This document shows, piece after piece, positions 1 through 5,139 of a stretch of DNA of 5,801 nt (its first letter is position 1; each line of letters begins with the position of its first letter). The notes under the pieces were generated by a model that saw only the letters and a list, made by a program, of their open reading frames with translations, made no database searches and had not been told where the DNA came from. This DNA is from an uncultured Clostridia bacterium (GTDB taxonomy: Bacteria; Bacillota; Clostridia; Oscillospirales; Oscillospiraceae), in the NCBI GenBank assembly GCA_946006895.1, contig CAMFZO010000101.1:1-5801 (forward strand). Direction: 5' to 3'. The translations under genes were made by a program, and so were the position numbers.

Positions 1-46
1 AGAGTCCTCTACGTCTCGTGGGCTCGGAGATGTGTATAAGAGACAG
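1..46 (+). other. Sequencing library adapter (Nextera/Tn5), not genomic
   Basis: Positions 28-46 are AGATGTGTATAAGAGACAG, the 19-bp Tn5 mosaic end used in tagmentation libraries. Positions 13-27 are GTCTCGTGGGCTCGG, the rest of the Nextera read-2 (i7 side) adapter. Positions 5-12 (TCCTCTAC) sit where the i7 index belongs and match, from memory, one of the standard index sequences. The mosaic end is directed so that its 3' end abuts the genomic insert at 47, as tagmentation predicts. The reading frame of the truncated ATPase on the minus strand remains open and family-like right up to base 47. This stretch should be trimmed and nothing in it annotated. Confidence 0.97.
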
Positions 47-130
47 TCTTAAGTCGAAGTCCACATGGTCCAGGGCCTGGACGCCGGGGAATTGCTTGCA
101 AATTCCTTTTGCGGTCAAAATCGTTTCCAA
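47..130 (-). CDS. Sugar ABC transporter ATP-binding protein, N-terminal 28 codons only (truncated by contig end)
   Basis: Read on the minus strand from a TTG at 130-128, this gives METILTAKGICKQFPGVQAL followed by DHVDFDLR, and is still open at base 47 where the adapter begins. The pattern (T/M)xxIxKxFPGVxALdxVdFdLr is the invariant beginning of the RbsA/MglA/XylG class of sugar ABC ATPases, just before the usual KGEVHALVGENGAGKST Walker A segment, which would lie beyond the contig. The TTG start is chosen because a GAGGTG Shine-Dalgarno site (143-138) lies exactly 7 nt upstream and the family alignment begins here. In this class the protein has two fused nucleotide-binding domains (about 500 residues) and energises uptake with one or two permeases. 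It lies 87 nt downstream of the binding-protein gene on the same strand, as expected for the operon. The sugar cannot be told from this fragment. Confidence 0.85.
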
Positions 131-137
131 ATCGTCG

Positions 138-143
138 CACCTC
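138..143 (-). promoter_or_regulatory. Ribosome binding site of the ATPase gene
   Basis: GAGGTG on the minus strand lies 7 nt before the TTG codon at 130-128. It decides this non-ATG start: no ATG lies in a comparable position in that frame. Confidence 0.75.
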
Positions 144-162
144 ACAACGGGTAAAGTCTGGT

Positions 163-197
163 GGCGGGGACAAACGCAGGATGCGTCTGTCCCCGCC
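163..197 (-). terminator. Intergenic stem-loop between binding protein and ATPase genes
   Basis: The arms GGCGGGGACA (163-172) and TGTCCCCGCC (188-197) pair perfectly over 10 bp. After one A/C mismatch the stem continues with ACGCA/TGCGT around a 3-base loop (179-181). It begins 20 nt after the stop of the binding-protein gene. No run of U follows on either strand, so it is not a convincing full intrinsic terminator. Position and strength fit a 3'-end stabiliser or partial attenuator that keeps the binding protein far more abundant than the ATPase encoded next, as known for several sugar transporter operons. That role is inferred. Confidence 0.6.
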
Positions 198-217
198 GTG
201 CGGAACTTAGGGGATAA

Positions 218-1366
218 TCACTCAAACCAAGCCTGATTCTGGATGTAGTTGTCGATGTTTTCCTTGGTCAGCATCGGGTCATGACGGGCAGAGGGGAAGG
301 GAACGAAGTATTCCTCCGGCAGGGTGCCGTCGTTGAGATACTGTACGAGGTAGACAATCGCAAGATAGGTGGAGCCGTAGGGGTCGGTATTGTAGGTGCA
401 GTAGAGGTCGCCGTCCTGGATGGACTTGGCTGCGTCGGAGTTGCCGTCAGCGCCGCCGACATAGACGCCCTCGATGTTGGCTGCCTTCAGCGCCTGGACG
501 GCACCGATGGCCATTTCGTCGTTGCAGGTGGCGACCACCGTCAGATCATCGGCTACGCCCTCGCCCTGCAGCAGGTTCTCCATGACGCTCATGCCCTCGG
601 CGCGCTTGCAGTTGGCCGTCTGGGAGGCAATCACGTGCATATCGGGATACTCAGCAATGGCGTCCTGGATGCCGGCAAGACGTTCTTCCATGTTCTGAAC
701 GCCGGAGGGGCCTTCCAGAATGATGACGCCGCCCTTGCCGCCTGCAGCTTCACAAAGCTCCTTGGTGACAAGATAACCGGTCATGTAGTAATCGACGCCG
801 CTGCGCATGAACGCGCCCGTGTCGGGGCAGGTGCCGATGGCCGTGACGGGGATGCCGTTTTCGTTGGCCAGGTCAACTGCGGACTGGATGCCCTTGGAGT
901 CGGAGGGGTGGATGACGAAAGCGTCAACGCCCTGCTCGATGTAGGTCTCCATGATGGAAACCTGCTCCTCAATGGAGTCCTGGGTGGCGGGAGCGACTGT
1001 GATGACCTCGATGCCCAGGTCCTTACCGGCAGCCGCGCCGCCGTTCCACATGCCGATCATGTAGGGGTTGGTGGAGTTACGGGTCATTACGACGATGGTG
1101 TACTTGTCGTTGGCCTTGACATCGGTGGAGATGCCGCGGCCAATGCCCTCGACAGGCAGCGGCATTTCGTTGGCCGCGTAGTCGCTGGCGCGGTTGACGT
1201 TGACGTTTGCGCTGAAGTCGGCCTTCGGTGCGGGGTCTGTCGGCTGCGTTGTCGGTGTTTCGCTGCCGCCGTTCGTCGGCGTGGGTTCTTCCGTTGTGTT
1301 CGAGCAGCCCGCGAACAGGCAGACGACCATTACGATGGCCAGGAGCATTGCGATGAGCTTTTTCAT
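218..1366 (-). CDS. Sugar ABC transporter substrate-binding lipoprotein (Peripla_BP_4 / RbsB-like)
   Basis: The 382-residue product is an extracellular, lipid-anchored sugar-binding protein that captures substrate for an ABC importer. Residues 1-20 form a lipoprotein signal peptide (MKK, a hydrophobic core, then LFAGC) with the lipidated cysteine at 21. Residues about 22-50 are a Thr/Pro/Ser-rich linker. The type-1 periplasmic-binding fold starts near 88 (YTIVVMTRNSTNPYMIGMWNG) and contains the family patterns EQGVDAFVIHPSD (144-156), NGIPVTAIGT (170-179) and CNDEMAIGAVQALKAA (281-296). The ligand-pocket aspartates and asparagines are in the usual places, but the sugar (ribose, galactose, xylose or inositol type) is not readable by eye. 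The ATG at 1366 is chosen over the in-frame TTG at 1381 because GGAGG (1379-1375) sits 8 nt before it. The gene is first in its operon and is followed by the ATPase fragment. Length is somewhat above the usual 310-370 because of the linker. Confidence 0.93.
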   Translation of the reverse strand: MKKLIAMLLAIVMVVCLFAGCSNTTEEPTPTNGGSETPTTQPTDPAPKADFSANVNVNRASDYAANEMPLPVEGIGRGISTDVKANDKYTIVVMTRNSTNPYMIGMWNGGAAAGKDLGIEVITVAPATQDSIEEQVSIMETYIEQGVDAFVIHPSDSKGIQSAVDLANENGIPVTAIGTCPDTGAFMRSGVDYYMTGYLVTKELCEAAGGKGGVIILEGPSGVQNMEERLAGIQDAIAEYPDMHVIASQTANCKRAEGMSVMENLLQGEGVADDLTVVATCNDEMAIGAVQALKAANIEGVYVGGADGNSDAAKSIQDGDLYCTYNTDPYGSTYLAIVYLVQYLNDGTLPEEYFVPFPSARHDPMLTKENIDNYIQNQAWFE

Positions 1367-1374
1367 TTTTTCTT

Positions 1375-1379
1375 CCTCC
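1375..1379 (-). promoter_or_regulatory. Ribosome binding site of the sugar-binding protein gene
   Basis: GGAGG on the minus strand lies 8 nt upstream of the ATG at 1366. It overlaps the alternative TTG start at 1381 and so argues against that longer form. Confidence 0.85.
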
Positions 1380-1412
1380 AATTTTCATTATTTGTTATTT
1401 AGTTTTTGATAA

Positions 1413-1425
1413 CGGATATTGGATA
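1413..1425 (-). promoter_or_regulatory. Promoter-proximal copy of a 13-bp repeated site (putative operator)
   Basis: CGGATATTGGATA on the plus strand is identical to the copy at 1474-1486. It is itself a tandem of GGATATT and a partial GGATA. It covers roughly +1 to +13 of the predicted transporter transcript, where a bound protein would block RNA polymerase. The binding protein is unknown and not encoded in the window. Confidence 0.55.
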
Positions 1426-1432
1426 CGATTTG

Positions 1433-1461
1433 ATTATAGAGGGGTTCTTCGTCTTTGTCAA
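1433..1461 (-). promoter_or_regulatory. Consensus sigma-70/SigA promoter of the sugar transporter operon
   Basis: On the minus strand, TTGACA (1461-1456) and TATAAT (1438-1433) are separated by exactly 17 bp, a perfect match in both hexamers and spacing. Transcription would start near 1426, giving an untranslated leader of about 60 nt before the ATG at 1366. Such a strong core promoter for an inducible sugar-uptake gene normally needs a repressor, which fits the flanking repeated sites. Confidence 0.9.
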
Positions 1462-1473
1462 CAATTAATTTTT

Positions 1474-1488
1474 CGGATATTGGATATT
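1474..1488 (-). promoter_or_regulatory. Promoter-distal copy of the repeated site (putative operator)
   Basis: CGGATATTGGATA (1474-1486) is identical to the proximal site, and the 7-bp unit GGATATT is here fully tandem (1475-1481 and 1482-1488). It lies about 13 bp upstream of the -35 box, at roughly -48 to -60. The two copies are 61 bp apart start to start, close to six helical turns, so proteins on both would face the same side of the DNA. Cooperative binding or looping is an inference. Confidence 0.55.
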
Positions 1489-1760
1489 CTTGTTTGTTTT
1501 GTACAAATTCCGTGGTTTCCAGGGAGCGCCGCTGCAAAAACCCAACGCGGATGCGACTTTTTTCGTCCTTTTTCCCGAAAACTCCGGTCTGATGCAAGCA
1601 TTTCCGATGATTTCCATGGGCCGCTTCGCCAGTTTTTTGTGGAAAATCCCCACGACCGTCTGCCTGTTTTCCTCCCGGGCCGGATGGATACGCCTGTTTT
1701 TTTGTAAAGAAGACAGCGGATTTTTTCCAACTTTTTTAGGTTCATTTAGGGTCGGGACGC

Positions 1761-1766
1761 TATACT
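1761..1766 (+). promoter_or_regulatory. Possible -10 element for the VTC operon
   Basis: TATACT differs from the consensus -10 at one position and lies 24 nt upstream of the VTC start codon, leaving a very short leader. No good -35 hexamer is found 16-18 bp upstream, so the promoter is weak, activator-dependent or elsewhere. Confidence 0.3.
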
Positions 1767-1776
1767 TACCCCTGAA

Positions 1777-1782
1777 AGGGGG
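1777..1782 (+). promoter_or_regulatory. Ribosome binding site of the VTC gene
   Basis: AGGGGG is 7 nt before the ATG at 1790 and fixes that start, although the frame is open 300 bases further upstream. The preceding CCCC (1769-1772) could pair with the Gs (1778-1781) across a TGAAA loop and partly mask the site. Confidence 0.7.
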
Positions 1783-1789
1783 CAGATTC

Positions 1790-2509
1790 ATGGCATTCCA
1801 GAGTGTTTTCCAGCGCTATGAACTGAAATACCTGCTCACCCCGGCGCAAAAGGACAGGGTCATGGAAGCGGCGGCCCCCTATCTGATCCCGGACGAATTC
1901 GGCCGCACCACCATTCGGAACCTGTATTTTGACACGGACAACTACCGGCTGGCCCGCCATTCCATCGGCAAACCGGCCTACAAGGAAAAGCTGCGCATCC
2001 GCAGCTACCGCCTGGCGGAGCCTGACAGCACGGTGTTTGTAGAGCTGAAAAAGAAATACCGCCAGGTGGTGTTCAAGCGCCGGATCCCCCTGCCGGAGGA
2101 AGCCGCCATGCAATGGGTATGCGGCGGACTTCCCTGCCCCGTGTCCACCCAGATCTCCCGGGAGATCGACTATTTTCTCGGCTTCTACGAGAGCCTCCGC
2201 CCGAAGGTCTTCCTCTCCTACGAACGGGAGGCCTACTATTCCAAGGACAGCCCGGATTTCCGCGTCACCTTTGACGATTCCATCCTGTGCCGCCGGGACA
2301 GTCTTTCCCTGCGGGATGAGGTTTCCGGTACGCCGCTTCTGCCGGAGGGCCGGGTGCTGATGGAGATCAAATGCTCCGGCGGCATCCCCTTGTGGATGAC
2401 CCGGGTCCTGTCGGAAAACCGCATCTATAAAACATCCTTTTCCAAATACGGAACGGCTTATGAAAAGCTGATCTTCCCACAAACCAAGGAGGTCTCCAAC
2501 TATGCTTGA
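1790..2509 (+). CDS. VTC domain protein (polyphosphate polymerase-like)
   Basis: The product is a 239-residue cytosolic protein made almost entirely of a VTC domain, the triphosphate-tunnel fold that in yeast Vtc4 makes polyphosphate from ATP. Family motifs are visible in order: RYELKY (9-14), LYFDTDNY (45-52), YKEKLRIRSY (64-73), FVELKKK (83-89), KRR (96-98), YEREAY (144-149), FRVTFDD (157-163), MEIKC (191-195) and KTSFSKYGTAYEKL (214-227). The basic residues K67, R69, R71, K87, R146, R158, K214 and K219 and the acidic E85 and E192 occupy the positions expected to line the tunnel and bind metal; this mapping is from memory of the family. No SPX domain or membrane segment is present, unlike the eukaryotic complex. 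The start at 1790 follows from the ribosome binding site and the onset of family similarity. The gene overlaps the 5' end of the DUF4956 gene, so the two are probably co-translated. Polymerase activity is not proven for such short bacterial forms. Confidence 0.88.
   Translation: MAFQSVFQRYELKYLLTPAQKDRVMEAAAPYLIPDEFGRTTIRNLYFDTDNYRLARHSIGKPAYKEKLRIRSYRLAEPDSTVFVELKKKYRQVVFKRRIPLPEEAAMQWVCGGLPCPVSTQISREIDYFLGFYESLRPKVFLSYEREAYYSKDSPDFRVTFDDSILCRRDSLSLRDEVSGTPLLPEGRVLMEIKCSGGIPLWMTRVLSENRIYKTSFSKYGTAYEKLIFPQTKEVSNYA
2486..2492 (+). promoter_or_regulatory. Strong ribosome binding site serving the ATG at 2502
   Basis: AAGGAGG lies within the end of the VTC gene, 9 nt before ATG 2502. It is the best ribosome binding site in the operon, but it directs ribosomes into a frame that stops after 13 codons, not into the open DUF4956 frame. 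It is therefore the main evidence that the DUF4956 gene originally began at 2502. Confidence 0.8.
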
Positions 2510-2543
2510 TTCATTTTTCAAAGGGTATTTGACACGGACATGA
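2502..2543 (+). other. Out-of-frame 5' end of the DUF4956 gene (13-codon open frame, ATGA junction)
   Basis: From ATG 2502 the frame reads MLDSFFKGYLTRT and stops at TGA 2541-2543. The first eight residues look like the usual beginning of DUF4956 proteins. In the next frame the bases before 2540 read VFDTD then MTSVISVSDF, which continues that beginning naturally. Inserting one base, a G in GGG (2523-2525) or a T in TTT (2528-2530), joins them into MLDSFFKG(V/Y)FDTDMTSV. The sequence therefore lacks one base, either through sequencing error or real mutation. As written, the TGA overlaps ATG 2540 as ATGA, so terminating ribosomes could restart on the main frame. The ATG also overlaps the VTC stop codon (2507-2509). 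Confidence 0.75.
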
Positions 2544-3196
2544 CCAGCGTCATCAGCGTGTCGGACTTTCTGCTCTGCATCGGCTGCTCGCTGCTGATCG
2601 GGCTGATTATGGCGTTTTGCTATATGTTCCGCTCCCGCTGCACCAGGAGCTTTCTCGTTACTCTGGCGCTGCTTCCCACGGTGGTCTGCGTCGTCATCAT
2701 GATGGTCAACGGCAACGTGGGCACCGGCGTGGCTGTGGCGGGCGCTTTCAGCCTGGTACGCTTCCGCTCGGCTCCCGGCACAGCCAAGGAGATCACCATG
2801 CTGTTTCTGGCCATGGGCGCGGGACTTCTCGCCGGCATGGGCTATCTGGGCTTTGCGCTGCTGTTCACCCTCATTGTCTGCCTCCTCAACCTTCTCTATC
2901 ACTGCTTCGATTTTGGCTTCAAAAAGAACGGCGCACGCTATAAGACCCTGAATATCACCATCCCGGAGGATCTGGATTACAGCGGGGTGTTTGAAAGCGT
3001 ATTGCAGGATTACGCCACCTCCTGGGAGCTGGTAAGGGTCAAGACGACGAACATGGGCAGTATGTTCCAGTTGACCTACCAACTGACCCTCAAGGCTGCC
3101 GTCAACGAGAAGGAAATGATCGACAAGCTCCGCTGCAGAAACGGCAATCTGGAGATCGCCGTCTCCAAGCAGGAGACCGCCGCTGCGGAATTGTGA
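2540..3196 (+). CDS. DUF4956 family integral membrane protein
   Basis: The open frame gives 218 residues. The N-terminal half is membrane-embedded with about four hydrophobic segments (roughly 9-29, 37-56, 84-102 and 104-121). Between the second and third lies the conserved stretch NGNVGTGVAVAGAFSLVRFR, followed by SAPGTAKEI (to residue 85), the hallmark of DUF4956. The C-terminal half from about 133 (YKTLNITIPEDLDYSGVF, later EKEMIDKLRCRNGNLEI) is soluble, with an alternating pattern resembling a small alpha/beta regulatory domain, probably cytosolic. No catalytic motif is recognised and the family's function is unknown; it is regularly encoded beside VTC-domain proteins, so it may be their membrane partner. 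The true start is probably ATG 2502, putting 13 further residues ahead, but a one-base frame break separates it. ATG 2540 has only AAGGG 14 nt upstream and would depend on coupling. A 17-nt gap follows to the lipoprotein gene. Confidence 0.85.
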   Translation: MTSVISVSDFLLCIGCSLLIGLIMAFCYMFRSRCTRSFLVTLALLPTVVCVVIMMVNGNVGTGVAVAGAFSLVRFRSAPGTAKEITMLFLAMGAGLLAGMGYLGFALLFTLIVCLLNLLYHCFDFGFKKNGARYKTLNITIPEDLDYSGVFESVLQDYATSWELVRVKTTNMGSMFQLTYQLTLKAAVNEKEMIDKLRCRNGNLEIAVSKQETAAAEL

Positions 3197-3198
3197 AC

Positions 3199-3204
3199 GG
3201 GAGG
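3199..3204 (+). promoter_or_regulatory. Ribosome binding site of the beta-helix lipoprotein gene
   Basis: GGGAGG is 9 nt before ATG 3214, just after the DUF4956 stop. It rules against the in-frame GTG at 3193, which would have no site of its own. Confidence 0.8.
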
Positions 3205-3213
3205 CTGATCAAA

Positions 3214-5061
3214 ATGAAGAAGGTATTGTTTGCGCTGCTTCTGATTCTTGCTCTGCTCATAAGCGGCTGCGGAATACAGGACAGCGGCAGCGTTCCGGCG
3301 CACACAGCAGCGACGGCCGGGACGGAAAGCACGGAGATCACAGCCGCCTCCACCCCGGAGGACACGTCAGCCTCCGGCCTCACGCAGGAGGCCGCCGAGA
3401 TCCCCTCCGAGCTGTTCTCCAGCCGGGACCTGGACGCCGGATATGACGAGAGCAAGAGCGCCCTCATCCGGCTCAACGGCACTTCCGCCGTCTGCAGCTC
3501 CGACGCCGTGAAGATCTCCGGCAGCACTGTCACCATCACTGACGAGGGGACCTACATCCTCTCCGGATCCCTGGACGACGGCATGGTCATCATCGACGCG
3601 GAAAAGACCGACAAGACCCAGTTGGTTCTGGACGGCGTGACCATCCGCAGCGAAACCAGCGCGCCCATCTATGTCCGCCAGGCGGACAAGGTATTCCTCA
3701 CCCTGGCGCCCGGCTCCACCAACAGTCTTTCCAACGGCGGTACCTTTACGGCCATCGACGAAAACAACATTGACGCCGTAATCTTCTCCAAGGACGACCT
3801 GACCTTAAACGGCAGCGGTATCCTCATTGTCACCTCCCCGGCAGGCCACGGCATCGTGTCCAAGGATTCGCTGAAGATCACCGGCGGCATCTACGACATC
3901 AACTGCGCCTCCCACGGTCTGGCAGGGAAGGACGACGTGTGCATCGTAAACGCCGAGTTCACCATTATCTCCGGCAAGGACGGCATCCACGGAGAAAACA
4001 CCGATGACGCCTCGTTGGGCTTTGTCTATATCCAGAGCGGCTCCCTGGACATTTCCGCCGAGGGCGACGGCATCAGCGCCTCAGCCTGTCTGCAGATCAA
4101 AGACGGCAGCTTCCGTATCCTCTCCGGCGGCGGCAGCGTCAACGGCACCGCGCCGTCCTCCGGGTCCTGGGGCAGCTTTATGGGCGGCGGCAGACACGAA
4201 GGCGGCAAAATGGGCGGCGGCATGATGGGCAGCGCGCCCGATCAGTCCTCCGAAGCCGAAGACACCGCAGACAGCACCAGCATGAAAGGGGTCAAGGCGG
4301 GCGCAGCCCTTACGATTAACGGCGGCGTGTTTACCATTGACGCCGCAGACGACGCCGTCCATTCCAACGACTGCGTGACGGTCAGCGGCGGTACCTTTGA
4401 GATTGCCTCGGGCGACGACGGCTTCCACGCCGACGTGACCCTGACCGTCACCGGCGGGACCATCCGCATCACGGGCAGCTACGAGGGTCTGGAGGGGCAG
4501 CACGTGGTCATCTCCGGCGGCGACATCACCCTGACCGCCAGCGACGACGGCGTGAATGCCGCAGGCGGTACGGATCTGAGCGGCCAAGGCGGCAGAGACG
4601 GTATGTTCGGCGGCCCGGGAATGGGATCCTCCTCCAACGGCTCCATCACCATCTCCGGCGGCACTCTCCAGATTACTTCCTACGGCGACGGCATCGACGC
4701 CAACGGCTCCCTGGAGATCACCGGCGGCAATATCATCGTCAGCGGCCCCTCCCAGGGCGACACGTCCACCCTGGACTATGACACCAGCGCCGTCATCTCC
4801 GGCGGCACCTTTATCGGCACCGGCGCTTCCGGCATGGCGCAGACCTTCAGCAGCTCTGAGCAGGGCGTCATCGCCGTAAGCACCGGTGAGCAGTCCGCCG
4901 GAACGCAGATCACGCTGACGGACAAAGCCGGAAACACTCTGCTCACCTGCACGCCCGCCCTGTCTTTCGCAGTGGTGATCCTCAGCAGCCCCGAGATGAT
5001 CCGGGGAGAAACCTATGTCATCACGGTAGGCACCCTCTCAGGAGAATTCACCGCAAGCTGA
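3214..5061 (+). CDS. Secreted beta-helix lipoprotein, Cthe_2159-like carbohydrate-binding domain
   Basis: The 615-residue product starts with a lipoprotein signal (MKKVLFALLLILALLISGC; lipid anchor at Cys19) and a Ser/Thr/Ala/Glu-rich tether to about 65. The rest is a long right-handed parallel beta-helix built of about 20-25-residue turns, each with a pattern like (V)TISGGTxxI followed by an acidic turn: KDGIHG (255-260), GDGISAS (284-290), DDAVHSN (379-385), DDGFHAD (401-407), DDGVNAA (444-450), GDGIDAN (491-497). Such acidic turns could bind calcium, as described for Cthe_2159 of Clostridium thermocellum, a cellulose/pectin-binding relative of polysaccharide lyases. Two Gly-rich loops interrupt the helix: 316-340, rich in Gly and Met with one His, and about 451-476. 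No lyase catalytic residues can be assigned by eye. It probably sits on the outer face of the membrane, as the surface component of the VTC/DUF4956 operon. ATG 3214 is preferred over GTG 3193 because of GGGAGG 9 nt upstream. Confidence 0.88.
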   Translation: MKKVLFALLLILALLISGCGIQDSGSVPAHTAATAGTESTEITAASTPEDTSASGLTQEAAEIPSELFSSRDLDAGYDESKSALIRLNGTSAVCSSDAVKISGSTVTITDEGTYILSGSLDDGMVIIDAEKTDKTQLVLDGVTIRSETSAPIYVRQADKVFLTLAPGSTNSLSNGGTFTAIDENNIDAVIFSKDDLTLNGSGILIVTSPAGHGIVSKDSLKITGGIYDINCASHGLAGKDDVCIVNAEFTIISGKDGIHGENTDDASLGFVYIQSGSLDISAEGDGISASACLQIKDGSFRILSGGGSVNGTAPSSGSWGSFMGGGRHEGGKMGGGMMGSAPDQSSEAEDTADSTSMKGVKAGAALTINGGVFTIDAADDAVHSNDCVTVSGGTFEIASGDDGFHADVTLTVTGGTIRITGSYEGLEGQHVVISGGDITLTASDDGVNAAGGTDLSGQGGRDGMFGGPGMGSSSNGSITISGGTLQITSYGDGIDANGSLEITGGNIIVSGPSQGDTSTLDYDTSAVISGGTFIGTGASGMAQTFSSSEQGVIAVSTGEQSAGTQITLTDKAGNTLLTCTPALSFAVVILSSPEMIRGETYVITVGTLSGEFTAS

Positions 5062-5073
5062 CGGGAAAAGGGC

Positions 5074-5115
5074 AACGCTCCGGTAAGATCTTCTGATCTT
5101 GCCGGAGCGTTTTTT
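5074..5115 (+). terminator. Intrinsic terminator of the VTC/DUF4956/lipoprotein operon
   Basis: The arms AACGCTCCGGTAAGATC (5074-5090) and GATCTTGCCGGAGCGTT (5095-5111) pair over 17 bp with one G-U wobble around a TTCT loop. They run into a six-T tract at 5110-5115. It starts 12 nt after the lipoprotein stop. On the opposite strand only a TTTT lies nearby, so it may also weakly end transcription arriving from the small rightmost gene. Confidence 0.95.
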
Positions 5116-5139
5116 GGATAATGCGTAGACAGCGGTTCA

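Larger units (their letters stand above)
1382..1789. other. Divergent intergenic region (gene-free, regulatory)
   Basis: This stretch separates the leftward sugar-transporter operon from the rightward VTC operon. The transporter-proximal third (about 1382-1490) is AT-rich and holds the promoter and two repeated sites described separately. The middle (about 1490-1750) has several T-rich tracts but no start with a ribosome binding site and no recognisable protein; open frames there on both strands look like noise. I see no strong hairpin or riboswitch fold in it. The right end carries a possible -10 element and the ribosome binding site of the VTC gene. Confidence 0.7.

Noticed and set aside
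18..236. Plus-strand open frame of 72 codons at the left end
   Set aside because: It begins inside the Nextera adapter and its N-terminus is adapter translation; the remainder is antisense to the ATPase start and hairpin.
281..1402. Long plus-strand open frame (373 codons) antisense to the binding-protein gene
   Set aside because: It is a Gly/Ala/Val/Asp-rich shadow of a GC3-rich gene with no family resemblance, while the minus-strand reading is a clear Peripla_BP_4 lipoprotein with signal, ribosome binding site and promoter.
1681..1692. A third copy of the GGATATTGGATA operator (GGATGGATACG)
   Set aside because: It lacks the ATT spacing of the tandem unit and is far from a recognisable promoter, so the match is too weak.
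1490..1789. Upstream extension of the VTC frame to a start at 1490, and overlapping minus-strand frames
   Set aside because: No family similarity before residue RYELKY, no ribosome binding site at the earlier start, and a good AGGGGG site exactly before ATG 1790.
2513..2530. Programmed -1 ribosomal frameshift in the DUF4956 gene
   Set aside because: The required shift is -1, but no X XXY YYZ slippery heptamer is in phase; TTT TTC is the nearest and slips poorly in its first codon, and I see no downstream pseudoknot. A missing base or ATGA reinitiation explains it better.
1766..3082. Minus-strand open frame of 438 codons
   Set aside because: It lies antisense to two genes with recognisable domains and spans their junction; its composition (His, Ala, Gly, Arg rich) is typical of an antisense shadow.
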